From assembly GCF_018829635.1 (NCBI RefSeq), contig NZ_JAHKKG010000012.1:62001-126000 (forward strand): a stretch of 64,000 nucleotides of DNA, read 5' to 3'. Below are positions 1-8,722 of the stretch, one piece after another. Within the stretch, counting starts at the first letter, position 1. Every line of letters starts with the position of its first letter. The DNA comes from Paractinoplanes bogorensis (GTDB taxonomy: Bacteria > Actinomycetota > Actinomycetes > Mycobacteriales > Micromonosporaceae). The position numbers were made by a program, and so were the translations under genes. The notes beneath the pieces were generated by a model that saw only the letters and a list, made by a program, of their open reading frames with translations, did no database searches and was not told the DNA's origin.

Positions 1-1
1 G

Positions 2-289
2 CCGGACTGCATCGCCTATGACACCGAGCGCACCGGCCGCCGCCAGGCCGGCGTGTTCACCGGTCTGTGGACGGCGGGGGAGACGCTCGGGCTGGCGCTC
101 GGGCCCGGGCTCTACGCACTGGTCCTTCAGCTCTTCGGATATGTGTCGTCGTCGAGCGGCGAGGCCGCCGTGCAGGACGACACCGCCCGTCTGGGTGTGC
201 TGCTCGGTTTCACCGTGATCCCCGCCCTTCTGGTCGGCGTCGCCGTCGCCCTGCTGCGTTCGTATCGCGACGTCATCCGACACCCCTGA
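2..289 (+). CDS. MFS transporter, C-terminal part (5' end outside window)
   Basis: The open frame enters from the left edge and stops at 287-289, leaving about 95 residues. The visible part carries a motif of the kind RTGRRQAG followed by GLWTAGETLGLALGPG and two hydrophobic segments, ending in a short charged tail. This resembles the last helices of glycoside-pentoside-hexuronide (MelB-like) members of the major facilitator superfamily, which are secondary transporters in the cytoplasmic membrane. The substrate cannot be told from this fragment. The next gene starts 78 bp downstream on the same strand, so co-transcription is possible. Confidence 0.7.
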   Translation, partial: PDCIAYDTERTGRRQAGVFTGLWTAGETLGLALGPGLYALVLQLFGYVSSSSGEAAVQDDTARLGVLLGFTVIPALLVGVAVALLRSYRDVIRHP

Positions 290-366
290 CGCCGGTCCGC
301 CCGGCGGTCTCCGCGGCCCCTCTTTGGCGGTCCTCCCCGCTCCCGGCCTGGGATAGCGTGATCGCC

Positions 367-1890
367 ATGTTGGAGGCGCTGCCCGAGAAGGGCGTTCCGG
401 GGGAGCAGATCCTCGCCGAGCTGCAAGGTCTGCGAGCGGCCGATCTGCCCACGCACGGCGGCCGGTTGTTCGCGTATGTCTACGACCCCGCGCTCGAGGG
501 CCTCGACGAGCTGGCCCGAGCCGCCCACGCCATCTCCGCACACGTCAACGGGCTCGACCCGACCGCCTTCCCGTCGCTCCTGGCGATGGAAAACGCCCTG
601 GTCGGCGCCGCGGCCCGGCTGCTCGGCGGCGACGACCAGACGGTCGGCAGTGTCACCAGCGGCGGCACCGAGTCGCTGATCCTCGCCGTCAAGGCGGCCC
701 GCGACTCCCGGCCCGAGCTCGCCACCCCGCGCCTGGTGATCCCGTCGACCGCCCACGCGGCGTTCGCCAAGGCGGCGCACTATCTGCGCGTCGCCCTCGA
801 CGTCGTGCCGGTCGGCGCCGATCTGCGGGCCGATTCGGCTGCGTTGTCCGCGGCCATCACCGCCGACACCGTGCTCGTGGCGGCCTCCGCGCCCTCCTAC
901 GCCCACGGCGTGGTCGACCCGATTCCCGAGATCGCCGCGATCTGCGCCGAGCGGGGCGTGCGGTTCCATGTGGACGCGTGTTTCGGCGGCTGGGTGCTGC
1001 CCTACCTACGGCGGCTCGGCGCCGATCTGCCGGACTTCGACCTCGCCGTTCCCGGGGTCACCAGCATCTCGGTCGACCTGCACAAATACGCCTACGCGCC
1101 GAAGGGCGTGTCGATCCTGCTGCACCGCGACGAGGCGCTGCGCCGGCCGCAGTATTTCGCCTATGCGGGCTGGCCCGGCTACACGATGATCAACCCGATC
1201 ATCTCGTCCACCCGGTCGGGCGGGCCGATCGCGGCGGCGCTGGCCACCCTGCGGCACATCGGCGACGCGGGCTATCTCGAGCTGGCCGAGCGCACCCGCG
1301 ATGCCGTCGCCGTGCTGGCCGAGGCGGTGGAGCGAGTCGACGGCGTGCGCCTGTTCGCGCCACCCGAGACGACGGTCGTGTGCCTCGCGGCCGGCGGCGC
1401 TCAGACAGCCGACGCGGGCCGGGGCGCCGGGACGGTCGACTCGAGCGACGTCGCTCCGACGGTCGGCTCGGGTGGTGGCGTCGATCTATTTGTTCTCGCC
1501 GACGAGTTGGCTGCGCGTGGTTGGCACACCCAGCCCCAGATGGCGTACGGGGAAATGCCCGCCACGATTCACCTCACGGTGACCGCCGCAGTGGCCGCGA
1601 CCGCCGCCGAGTTCGCGTCCGATCTAGCCGATGCGGTGGCCGCAGCCCGGGCCGCCGGCCCGGCCGACCTGCCACCCGCTCCGCTCGAGGCGGCCGGCGC
1701 ACTGACCCCCGAGATGGTCACCCCCGACCTGATCGCCGGCCTGGCCGAGGGCCTCGGGCTCGGCGGTGGCGACTTCACCCGGATGGCCGCGGTCAACTCG
1801 CTGCTCAACGTGGCCCCGCCCGCTCTCCGGGAAGCGCTGCTCACCGGTTTCCTCAGCCTGCTGCAGCGCCCGGGCGCTGCGGGCGAGTAG
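367..1890 (+). CDS. PLP-dependent decarboxylase/lyase, sphingosine-1-phosphate lyase-like
   Basis: A 507-residue fold-type I pyridoxal-phosphate enzyme. The segment VTSGGTESL (cofactor phosphate binding), the HVDACFGGW aspartate motif and the SVDLHKYAYAPKG motif, with the Schiff-base lysine at about residue 240, match the aminotransferase class V/group II decarboxylase family that includes sphingosine-1-phosphate lyase and glutamate/tyrosine decarboxylases. The early YxYDP segment and the SGG after ISSTR favour the lyase-like branch. Between about residues 345 and 375 there is a low-complexity Gly/Ala/Thr/Asp insert that family members usually lack. The ATG at 367 follows a non-coding gap. 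The substrate is not known. nuoB starts 9 bp after its stop. Confidence 0.8.
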   Translation: MLEALPEKGVPGEQILAELQGLRAADLPTHGGRLFAYVYDPALEGLDELARAAHAISAHVNGLDPTAFPSLLAMENALVGAAARLLGGDDQTVGSVTSGGTESLILAVKAARDSRPELATPRLVIPSTAHAAFAKAAHYLRVALDVVPVGADLRADSAALSAAITADTVLVAASAPSYAHGVVDPIPEIAAICAERGVRFHVDACFGGWVLPYLRRLGADLPDFDLAVPGVTSISVDLHKYAYAPKGVSILLHRDEALRRPQYFAYAGWPGYTMINPIISSTRSGGPIAAALATLRHIGDAGYLELAERTRDAVAVLAEAVERVDGVRLFAPPETTVVCLAAGGAQTADAGRGAGTVDSSDVAPTVGSGGGVDLFVLADELAARGWHTQPQMAYGEMPATIHLTVTAAVAATAAEFASDLADAVAAARAAGPADLPPAPLEAAGALTPEMVTPDLIAGLAEGLGLGGGDFTRMAAVNSLLNVAPPALREALLTGFLSLLQRPGAAGE

Positions 1891-1899
1891 GTTGACGTC

Positions 1900-2436
1900 G
1901 TGGCCGGTCTGCCAGGTGTGCTCGGGGAACCCATCCGGTTCGTGCTGAACTGGGGGCGGCGCTATTCGCTCTGGGTGTTCAACTTCGGGCTGGCGTGCTG
2001 CGCGATCGAGTTCATCGCGTCGAGCATGAGCCGGCACGACTTCATGCGCATGGGTGTCATCCCGTTCGCGCACGGCCCGCGCCAGGCCGACCTCATGGTC
2101 GTGTCGGGCACGGTCACCGACAAGATGGCCCCGGCGATCAAGCGGCTCTACGACCAGATGCCCGAGCCGAAATACGTCATCTCGTTCGGCTCGTGCGCCA
2201 ACTGCGGCGGCCCCTACTGGGATTCCTATTCGGTGACCAAGGGCGTCGACCAGATCATCCCGGTCGACGTCTATGTGCCCGGGTGCCCGCCGCGGCCCGA
2301 GGCGCTGCTGCACGGCATCCTGCGCCTGCAGGAAAAGATCGCCGCCGAGCAGTCCGGCCCGGGCGGGGTGTCCAGGCCCGATCCGTTGGCGTTGACTGCC
2401 CCTTTGGTGACTCCGCCGCGTGCAAGTGGGGACTAG
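1900..2436 (+). CDS. nuoB: NADH-quinone oxidoreductase subunit B
   Basis: This 178-residue protein is the complex I Q-module subunit that carries the terminal 4Fe-4S cluster N2. All four ligand positions are visible: the adjacent Cys33-Cys34 in the motif CCAIEF, Cys99 in GSCANCGG, and Cys129 in VPGCPPRPE. The GTG start at 1900 has only a weak ribosome-binding site, but gives the expected N-terminus. It is the first nuo gene of the cluster. nuoA, which normally precedes nuoB, is missing, and a DUF2252 gene separates it from nuoC. Bacterial NuoB proteins are typically 160-220 residues, so this copy is full length. Confidence 0.95.
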   Translation: MAGLPGVLGEPIRFVLNWGRRYSLWVFNFGLACCAIEFIASSMSRHDFMRMGVIPFAHGPRQADLMVVSGTVTDKMAPAIKRLYDQMPEPKYVISFGSCANCGGPYWDSYSVTKGVDQIIPVDVYVPGCPPRPEALLHGILRLQEKIAAEQSGPGGVSRPDPLALTAPLVTPPRASGD

Positions 2437-2446
2437 TGTCCGCACT

Positions 2447-3748
2447 ATGACCGACCAGTCCCGCGCGGATTTCATCATCGACGTTCTGACCAGGGAATTC
2501 GGTGAGTTGATCGCTATCGATCCGGCCGCTTTCCGGCGTAAGTTCCGCAAGATGGCCGCGTCGCCGTTTGCGTTCTATCGCGGCAGCGCCTCGCTGTTCT
2601 ACGCCGACCTGTCCGAGTCTTATGCAGACTCGAGCTTCCTGGACGAGCGCACCAGCCGCGTGTGGATCCACGGCGACCTGCATGCCGAAAACTTCGGCAC
2701 CTACATGAACGCGTCCGGTCACCTCGTCTTCAACGTGAACGACTTCGACGAGGCGTACGTGGGACCCTTCTCCTGGGATCTGAAGCGTTTCGCGGCCAGC
2801 GTGGCCCTGATCGGTTACTCCAAGGCGCTCTCCGACGAGCACATCACCTCGCTGGTCACCGGGTTCACGAAGTCCTACATCACCGAGCTGCGGGCCATCG
2901 CGGTCGGCGGCGACGACGCGATCGGCTCGATCACCCTCGAGAACGCCGACGGGGCGCTGCGCCGCGTGCTGCAGGACGCCCGGCTCAGCACCCGCATCGA
3001 CCTGCTCAACGGTCAGACCACGATCGACGACTACGAGCGCCGGTTCACCATGGCCGACGGCGTCTACGAGGTCGACGAGCCGACCGTCGCGGCCGTGCGC
3101 GAGGCCTTCGAGCAATACCTCGGCACCCTCCCCGAAAAGACCCGGCCGGTGTCGACCACCATCAAGGACATCAAGCTGCGCAAGGGCGTCGGCATCGGCT
3201 CGGCCGGCCTGCCCTCGTACAACCTGCTGCTCGAGGGCCACACCGAGGCGCTCGAAAACGACGTGATCATCTATATGAAGCAGGCGCAGGTGCCGGCCGT
3301 CGCCCGCTGGATCGACGACGAGCGGGTGCGGTCCCACTTCAAGCACCAGGGCCACCGTACGGCCGAGTCGCAGCACGCGTTGCAGGCGCACGCCGACCCC
3401 TGGGTGGGCTACACGACGCTCAACGGCGTGGGCCAGCTCGTCGCCGAGGTCTCGCCCTACGCGGCCGACCTGGACTGGTCCGACGTCAACGAGCCCGAGG
3501 AACTGGCCGGGGTCATCGCCGACCTGGGCCGGGCCGTGGCCCGCATGCACTCGGTGGCCGACGACGAGTCCAGCCACGACCTGGTCGACTTCTCGACCGA
3601 AGAGGCGATCGTGGCCGAGATCGACAAGGACGAGGCCGGCTTCGTGCAGCACCTGGTCGAGTTCGCCCACCGTTACGGCGACCAGGCCCGCGAAGATCAC
3701 CAGGACTTCGTCGACGTCTTCCGCAACGGCCGCCTGCCCGGCCTCTGA
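2447..3748 (+). CDS. DUF2252 family protein (kinase-like fold)
   Basis: A 433-residue cytoplasmic protein with the hallmark of DUF2252: an FYRG segment near residue 45, then HGDLHAENFG at residues 75-84, followed by NDFDEA and WDLKR. The HGDxHxxN pattern resembles the catalytic loop of aminoglycoside phosphotransferase/protein-kinase-like enzymes, with the later NDFDE as a possible metal-binding aspartate. Biochemical function is not established for the family. ATG 2447 is chosen over GTG 2420 because the latter overlaps nuoB. The gene is wedged between nuoB and nuoC on the same strand with gaps of 10 and 15 bp, so it is very probably co-transcribed with them. No role in complex I is known. 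Confidence 0.85.
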   Translation: MTDQSRADFIIDVLTREFGELIAIDPAAFRRKFRKMAASPFAFYRGSASLFYADLSESYADSSFLDERTSRVWIHGDLHAENFGTYMNASGHLVFNVNDFDEAYVGPFSWDLKRFAASVALIGYSKALSDEHITSLVTGFTKSYITELRAIAVGGDDAIGSITLENADGALRRVLQDARLSTRIDLLNGQTTIDDYERRFTMADGVYEVDEPTVAAVREAFEQYLGTLPEKTRPVSTTIKDIKLRKGVGIGSAGLPSYNLLLEGHTEALENDVIIYMKQAQVPAVARWIDDERVRSHFKHQGHRTAESQHALQAHADPWVGYTTLNGVGQLVAEVSPYAADLDWSDVNEPEELAGVIADLGRAVARMHSVADDESSHDLVDFSTEEAIVAEIDKDEAGFVQHLVEFAHRYGDQAREDHQDFVDVFRNGRLPGL

Positions 3749-3763
3749 CCATAAGATGACCCC

Positions 3764-4381
3764 ATGACGCCTGAAGAGGTCGGCGAGCGCCTGGTCGCGC
3801 TGCTGACGGACGACTCGCCGGACGCGCCTCCGGGCGAGATCGTCGCCGGCCTCTCGGGCGGGGGTCCCGGTCACGAGCGCGCGGTGGTCGACGTGCCGGT
3901 CGCCCGCTGGTGGGAGACGGTCGGCACGGCCAAGCACAACGGCGCCGTCGGCTGCGACTTCTTCGACTGGCTGTCCGCCGTCGACGAGCTCGACGAGGGT
4001 TTCCGGGTGGTCGCTCACCTGTGGTCGACCCGCCGGCACCACGCCCTGCTGCTGCGCACGATCGTGCCGCGGGAAGACCCGGTCATCGAGTCGGTGGTCG
4101 AACTCTTCCCGGGTGCGGCGTGGCACGAGCGGGAGACGTACGAGATGTTCGGGATCACCTTCGCCCGGCATCCCGACCTGCGTCCGCTGCTGCTGCCGCC
4201 CGGTTTCGAGGGCCACCCGCTGCGCAAGGAGTTCGTGCTGGCCTCCCGGGTCGCCAAGGCCTGGCCGGGCGCCAAGGAGCCGGGGGAGTCCGAGTCCGGC
4301 ACGACCAAGCGCGCCCCGATGCGCCCGCCCGGCGTCCCCGACCCGAAAGAGTGGGGACCGAAGGCCGGGGGCACCGACTGA
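3764..4381 (+). CDS. nuoC: NADH-quinone oxidoreductase subunit C
   Basis: A 205-residue homologue of the 30-kDa subunit of complex I, part of the peripheral Q-module. The segment with PGAAWHERETYEMFGI, followed by HPDLRPLLLP and GHPLRKEF, is the family signature. It is a stand-alone NuoC: the stop at 4379-4381 overlaps the nuoH start by one base, so there is no fused NuoD domain, and no separate nuoD occurs in the window. The C-terminal 40 residues are Pro/Gly/Lys-rich and probably disordered. Start ATG 3764. Confidence 0.93.
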   Translation: MTPEEVGERLVALLTDDSPDAPPGEIVAGLSGGGPGHERAVVDVPVARWWETVGTAKHNGAVGCDFFDWLSAVDELDEGFRVVAHLWSTRRHHALLLRTIVPREDPVIESVVELFPGAAWHERETYEMFGITFARHPDLRPLLLPPGFEGHPLRKEFVLASRVAKAWPGAKEPGESESGTTKRAPMRPPGVPDPKEWGPKAGGTD

Positions 4382-5340
4382 TGCCGCTCTGGCTCGACCT
4401 GATCGTTCGCGTGGTCGCCGTCGTGGCGGCCTTCCTCGTGCTCCCGCTCGTCGTCGGGCAGGCCGAGCACAAGGTCATGGCCCACATGCAGGGCCGTCTC
4501 GGTCCGATGTACGCGGGCGCCTTCCACGGCTGGGCCCAGCTCGTGGCCGACGGCGTGAAGTTCGTGCAGAAGGAGGACGTCGCCCCCGGCGAGGCCGACC
4601 GACGTGTCTTCCGGCTCGCCCCGCTGGTCGCCCTGTTCCCCTACCTGCTGGTTCTGCTGGCCATCCCGCTCGGCCCGAACGGCCTGGTCGCCCAGGCGCT
4701 CGACGTCGGCCTGTTCTTCGTGCTCGCCGTCCTCGGCGTCGGGGTGCTCGCGGTGCTCATGTCCGCGTGGGCCTCGGCCAACAAGTACAGCCTGCTCGGC
4801 GGCCTGCGCGGCGCGGCCCAGCTGCTCGGCTACGAGCTCCCTCTGGTGCTGGCCGCGGCCAGCGTCGCCATGGCCGCGGGCACGCTCAGCCTGCCCGGCA
4901 TCGTCGAGGCGTGGCGCCCGTGGTGGCTGCTCTGGCAGGCCCCGGCCGCGCTCGTCTTCTTCGTGGCCGGCCTGGCCGAGATCCGCCGCCCGCCGTTCGA
5001 CATGCCGATCGCCGACTCCGAGCTGGTCTTCGGCTACATGACCGAATACACCGGCCTGCGGTTCGCGTTCTTCCTGCTCGCCGAGTACGTCGGCATCGTC
5101 GTGATCGCGGCCCTGACCACGGTGCTGTTCCTGGGTGGCTGGCACGGCCCGTTCGCCGACCAGCTCGGCTGGCTGTGGACCTTGGTCAAGGTGTTCGCGG
5201 TGAGCTTCGTGATCATCTGGCTGCGCGTCAGCTACCCGCGCCTGCGCGAGGACCAGCTGCAACGCCTCTGCTGGCTGGTCCTCGTGCCGGTCGCGCTGGG
5301 TCAGCTGGTGCTGACCGCGTTGGTCAGGGTGCTCACGTAA
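4381..5340 (+). CDS. nuoH: NADH-quinone oxidoreductase subunit H
   Basis: A 319-residue, eight-helix membrane subunit that forms the quinone chamber and the link to the proton channels. The RLGPMYAG segment, ADGVKFVQKED, and EIRRPPFDMP followed by SELVFGYMTEYTG are the recognised NuoH motifs. Compared with the common form PEAESEL after PPFDL, this copy reads PIADSEL, losing one acidic residue. The start overlaps the nuoC stop by one base, implying translational coupling. At its 3' end it overlaps the convergent exported-protein gene by 8 bp. nuoI does not follow directly; it resumes 1.46 kb further on. Confidence 0.95.
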   Translation: MPLWLDLIVRVVAVVAAFLVLPLVVGQAEHKVMAHMQGRLGPMYAGAFHGWAQLVADGVKFVQKEDVAPGEADRRVFRLAPLVALFPYLLVLLAIPLGPNGLVAQALDVGLFFVLAVLGVGVLAVLMSAWASANKYSLLGGLRGAAQLLGYELPLVLAAASVAMAAGTLSLPGIVEAWRPWWLLWQAPAALVFFVAGLAEIRRPPFDMPIADSELVFGYMTEYTGLRFAFFLLAEYVGIVVIAALTTVLFLGGWHGPFADQLGWLWTLVKVFAVSFVIIWLRVSYPRLREDQLQRLCWLVLVPVALGQLVLTALVRVLT

Positions 5341-5734
5341 GCAGCGTCACCGAGTAGTTCAGCGTGGTGCCGCTGGCCGTGTAGGTCGCCGTCTGCCCGT
5401 TGGCGCAGTACGACACGAACACGTTGCCCGCCACAGTGTTGCCGGCGGTCGCGTGCACCAGCGGCCGCACGTCGACCCCTTCGGCGAACGGCGTCGACGC
5501 CAGATCGACGACCCGCCACTGGTTGACCGGGTAGTCGTCGGTCGGCGCCGACAGCTGCCCATCACGCGTAGTGAGCTGGTAGTTCATCACGAACCCACCA
5601 TTGTTGACGACGCTCACCTTCTGCACACACGGCGTCGCCATCACTGCCGGCGCCGCCGCGGCGGGCGATGCGATCGCCCCGATCAGTCCGGCCGATCCCA
5701 CGACGGCAACTGCCACTCGTCCGGTCCTGGTCAT
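5333..5734 (-). CDS. Small exported hypothetical protein
   Basis: A 133-residue protein with a clear Sec signal peptide: a short MTRTGR basic start, a hydrophobic stretch to about residue 24, and an A-rich cleavage region (SPAAAAP). The mature part has two cysteines (in TPCVQK and VSYCANG) that could form a disulfide, and Thr/Val-rich beta-strand-like sequence. ATG 5734 is chosen because AGGAGG lies 8 bases upstream; a longer in-frame start at 5821 lacks this. No family was recognised. The gene runs against nuoH and overlaps its stop region by 8 bp. A promoter-like pair and a possible 5'-UTR hairpin lie upstream. Confidence 0.75.
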   Translation of the reverse strand: MTRTGRVAVAVVGSAGLIGAIASPAAAAPAVMATPCVQKVSVVNNGGFVMNYQLTTRDGQLSAPTDDYPVNQWRVVDLASTPFAEGVDVRPLVHATAGNTVAGNVFVSYCANGQTATYTASGTTLNYSVTLLT

Positions 5735-5817
5735 TCGAAGATCCTCCTTCGCTCGGATGAAGCGGTCACCCGGGTAGTAACCGGACACCAAGGCATCAAA
5801 CCGAGGATCTTCTATAT

Positions 5818-5846
5818 TCATTACTTTTACTGTTATCCACTTTCAA
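5818..5846 (-). promoter_or_regulatory. Putative promoter of the exported-protein gene
   Basis: Reading the minus strand, TTGAAA (5841-5846) and TAATGA (5818-5823) are spaced by 17 bp in a locally AT-rich patch, unlike the GC-rich surroundings. It lies about 85 bases ahead of the chosen ATG at 5734. The call rests on motif spacing only. Confidence 0.45.
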
Positions 5847-5988
5847 GATCACAAACCACCCCATCCCGTACGCCTCGTCGACGCCCCAGAAGCACCAGCC
5901 CAGCCCTCCGCCTCCGGCGGCTGCCGCGGCGACCTGAGCGAGGCGAACGGCCGTAGCGCCCGACCGGGATGTTCCCGGTGGTACAGCT

Positions 5989-6597
5989 TCACAAGAACGG
6001 CGGCGCCAGCTCGGTGAGCGAGATGACTGCCGGCCACGGATCGTCGATCTCCAGCGTCCCGTCGAACTCGCCGGTCGCCCGATACGCTCCGGCATCCCCG
6101 TCGAGGGCGTAAGTGCGGACGGTGACCCGCCCGTCGGTCTCGACGATCCAATAGGACGGAATGCCCGCAGCTGCGTAAAGGGCCGGTTTCGTAATCCGGT
6201 CCATGGTTGCCGAGGCGCCGGCCACGACTTCGATCGCCAGCACGACCTCGCCGGGAAAGAAATGGTTCCCGCACCGCCGAGCGGCATCCTCGGTAACCGC
6301 CAGCACGTCCGGGCTGAACGCCGTTCGTGGGCCCAGTCGAATCTGCACGCCCTGGTTGACGTCGTATTCGGTCGGGCCGCCGTCCTGGAGCGCGGCCATC
6401 AGCCGCATGGCGATCTGCTGATGAACCACCGGGGGCGAGGGCCGCACGAGCAACACTCCGTCGAGCAGTTCCCGCCGTACTCCGTCCTCAGGGAAGGTCT
6501 CGAGGTCGTCGACGGTCCATCCGCCGTCGGGTGGCGCGTCGAGGGCCGTCAGCCGACCGCCCTGGGGACCGGACAGCGCCGGATGAGTCGGGGACAC
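5989..6597 (-). CDS. Uma2 family protein (DUF820, restriction-endonuclease-like fold)
   Basis: A 202-residue protein of the Uma2/DUF820 family, which has a PD-(D/E)XK nuclease fold. Visible elements are RRELLDGVLLV near the N-terminus, FSPDVLAV (the PD aspartate), VVLAIEVV (the second acidic strand), and a lysine in DRITKPALYAAAGIPSYWIVE. These genes are abundant in actinomycetes and cyanobacteria, often in mobile or accessory places; their cellular role is unclear. Start is GTG 6597. It sits on the minus strand in the gap between nuoH and nuoI, and together with the exported-protein gene breaks the nuo operon. Confidence 0.85.
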   Translation of the reverse strand: MSPTHPALSGPQGGRLTALDAPPDGGWTVDDLETFPEDGVRRELLDGVLLVRPSPPVVHQQIAMRLMAALQDGGPTEYDVNQGVQIRLGPRTAFSPDVLAVTEDAARRCGNHFFPGEVVLAIEVVAGASATMDRITKPALYAAAGIPSYWIVETDGRVTVRTYALDGDAGAYRATGEFDGTLEIDDPWPAVISLTELAPPFL

Positions 6598-6798
6598 GTG
6601 AGGCTCCGTTCAAGATCTCGCGACGATGCCGCAGCCGGGATCTTGATGAGGCCGAGTCGCCGGGCGCGACATGTCGCTGGACAGCAGCGACCATGCGAGG
6701 TCTCCGGCGCGGGGCTACTCACTCGCGAGTCAAACTACCGGAAGATCTGATGGGGGTGTGCTCGCATCGAATCGGGCGAAGGGGCAGGATATGCGTTT

Positions 6799-7395
6799 GT
6801 GAGTGACGACGGGGAGCGGAGCACGCCCGGCAAGGGCCTGGTGCAGGGTCTCGCCGTCACCCTCAAGACGATGACCAAGCGGTCGGGCACCCAGCAATAT
6901 CCCGATGTCGAGCCCGAGCTCCCGCCCCGCAGCCGGGGAGTGATCGCGCTCCTCGAGGAGAACTGCACGGTCTGCATGCTCTGCGCCCGCGAGTGCCCCG
7001 ACTGGTGCATCTACATCGACTCGCACAAGGAAGAGGTCGTGGTCCCCGGTGCGGCGCGGGCCCGGCAGCGGAACGTGCTCGACAAGTTCGACATCGACTT
7101 CTCGCTCTGCATGTACTGCGGCATCTGCATCGAGGTCTGCCCGTTCGACGCGCTGCACTGGACGCCCGAGTTCGAATACGCCGAGACCGACGTCCTCGAC
7201 CTGCTCCACACCAAGGACAGGCTGGGCGACTGGATGCGTACGGTCCCGCCGCCCCCGGCCCACGACGTGCTCGGCGAGCCTTCCAAGGAGGAGGCCACCG
7301 CCGCTCGCAAGGCCGCCGGTCCGGGCGCGGCGACTGCGGCAAAGACAGCCCGTCCCCCCGTACGCCGTCCCAGCGCCCCGGAGCAGGAGCGGTGA
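6799..7395 (+). CDS. nuoI: NADH-quinone oxidoreductase subunit I
   Basis: A 198-residue 8Fe ferredoxin-type subunit that carries clusters N6a and N6b and passes electrons towards NuoB. Two CxxCxxCxxxC motifs are complete: Cys56, 59, 62, 66 and Cys104, 107, 110, 114. A C-terminal tail of about 45 residues, rich in Ala, Pro and Lys, follows the ferredoxin domain. GTG 6799 is the start; upstream is a 200-bp gap after the divergent Uma2 gene that probably holds a separate promoter for nuoIJKLMN. nuoJ overlaps the stop by 4 bases (GTGA). Confidence 0.95.
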   Translation: MSDDGERSTPGKGLVQGLAVTLKTMTKRSGTQQYPDVEPELPPRSRGVIALLEENCTVCMLCARECPDWCIYIDSHKEEVVVPGAARARQRNVLDKFDIDFSLCMYCGICIEVCPFDALHWTPEFEYAETDVLDLLHTKDRLGDWMRTVPPPPAHDVLGEPSKEEATAARKAAGPGAATAAKTARPPVRRPSAPEQER

Positions 7396-8303
7396 CCGTA
7401 GCGGACGCGCTGATGCTGGCTCTCGGCGCGATCGCGGTCGGCTCCGGCGCCCTCGTCGTCACCAGCGCCCACCTGGTGCGTTCCGGCTTCTACCTGGTCG
7501 TCAGCCTGGGCGCGATCGCCGGCCTCTATCTGGTGCTGGGCGCCGAACTGGTCGCCTGGGTGCAGATCCTGGTCTACGTCGGCGCGGTCGTCGTGCTGCT
7601 TCTGTTCGCCGTCATGCTGACCCGGGCCCCGATCGGCCCGTCCGACGATCTCGACCGGCCCGCCCTTCCGGCCGCCCTGATCGGCGGCGGCGTCGGCCTG
7701 GGGCTCACCGTCCTGCTGGTCGACGCCTTCCGCTGGACCGAATACGAACTGCCCCCGCCCGGCACCGGCCGGCGCGTCGGCGAGCAGATCTTCGGGGCCT
7801 GGGTGCTGCCGTTCGAGGTGCTCTCGATCCTGCTGCTGGCCGCCCTGGTCGGCGCGATCGTGCTGTCCCGCCCCGACATCGGCGCCCGCCCCGACCCGAA
7901 CGCCGGGGCCGAGCCCGCGCCCGAACCCGGCCCGATCGGGGAGTCGCCCGAGGTGGCCGCCCGCCTGGAACGCATCGCCGCCCGGCAGGCCGCCGCCCAG
8001 GCCCGGGTGCGCGCTCAGCACGCCGCCGAGCAGGCCACCGAGGTTGCCGAGCCGGCTCAGGAACAGACCCGCGAGGACGCTCTCAAGGACCAGGCCCGCA
8101 ACGTCGTCTTCCAGGCTCGCGAGGGCGCACCCAAACTGGGCCGGACGCCGGACATGCCGCTCGAGCCCGCCCCCGACCCCCGGGTCATCGAGAGCACGAG
8201 CACCGAGGTGAGCCGGGGCCGCCCCGAGCTGCCGCGCGGCACCCGGAAAGGCCCGCCGAGAGAGCTGCCCTCGGGCCCGACGAGAGATGACGAGGGCACC
8301 TGA
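7392..8303 (+). CDS. nuoJ: NADH-quinone oxidoreductase subunit J
   Basis: A 303-residue membrane subunit of complex I. Five hydrophobic helices occupy about residues 5-165, including the family segment [21 protein letters not shown], whose glycine-tyrosine pair bears the pi-bulge in transmembrane helix 3. The last 135 residues form a hydrophilic tail rich in Ala, Glu, Pro and Arg, much longer than the 160-200-residue proteins of enterobacteria. Long tails are known in actinobacterial NuoJ, but their role is not. GTG 7392 overlaps the nuoI stop; the nuoK ATG overlaps its own stop. Confidence 0.93.
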   Translation: MTVADALMLALGAIAVGSGALVVTSAHLVRSGFYLVVSLGAIAGLYLVLGAELVAWVQILVYVGAVVVLLLFAVMLTRAPIGPSDDLDRPALPAALIGGGVGLGLTVLLVDAFRWTEYELPPPGTGRRVGEQIFGAWVLPFEVLSILLLAALVGAIVLSRPDIGARPDPNAGAEPAPEPGPIGESPEVAARLERIAARQAAAQARVRAQHAAEQATEVAEPAQEQTREDALKDQARNVVFQAREGAPKLGRTPDMPLEPAPDPRVIESTSTEVSRGRPELPRGTRKGPPRELPSGPTRDDEGT

Positions 8304-8722
8304 TGCACGCGGTGATCCCGTACGTCGTAGCCGCTCTGCTCTTTGGTCTTGGGGTCTATGGCGTCCTCAAACGGCGCAACGCCATCCTCGTCCTGATGGC
8401 GGTCGAGCTCATGCTCAACGCCGTCAACCTGATCCTGGTCGCCGCCGACAGCACGATCAAGGCGGGTCTGACCGGCGTGCAGCCCGAGGCCTGGGCCTAC
8501 GCCGTCCCCGAGCCCCGGGCCGGCGCGATCTTCGCCCTGTTCGTCATCGTGCTGGCGGCGGCCGAGGTCGGTGTGGGCCTGGCCATCGTGCTGCAGTTCT
8601 ACCGCCTGCGCCGGGCCGTGGTGCTCGACGAGGTGGCGCTGCACGAGCACGACCACGAGCAGGTCTCGGCCGACCACGCGACGGTGGCCGAGCAGAACCG
8701 GAACGCTCAGGTGTCCTCGTGA
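8303..8722 (+). CDS. nuoK: NADH-quinone oxidoreductase subunit K
   Basis: A 139-residue version of the three-helix MrpC-like subunit. The helix-2 segment LMAVELMLNAVNLILV, with the key conserved glutamate, and the second glutamate in AAAEVGVGLAIVLQFYR are present. NuoK is usually about 100 residues; here about 40 hydrophilic residues follow the last helix and include a short His-rich patch (HEHDHEQVSADH). Start and stop overlap nuoJ and nuoL, so the three are translationally coupled. Confidence 0.93.
   Translation: MHAVIPYVVAALLFGLGVYGVLKRRNAILVLMAVELMLNAVNLILVAADSTIKAGLTGVQPEAWAYAVPEPRAGAIFALFVIVLAAAEVGVGLAIVLQFYRLRRAVVLDEVALHEHDHEQVSADHATVAEQNRNAQVSS

Noticed and set aside
5833-5841. A TTATCCACT resembling a DnaA box
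   Set aside because: One mismatch from consensus and alone; it also lies within the spacer of a promoter-like pair.
5796-6287. Minus-strand open frames within the Uma2 area
   Set aside because: They are out of frame with the clear Uma2 protein and show no family motifs.
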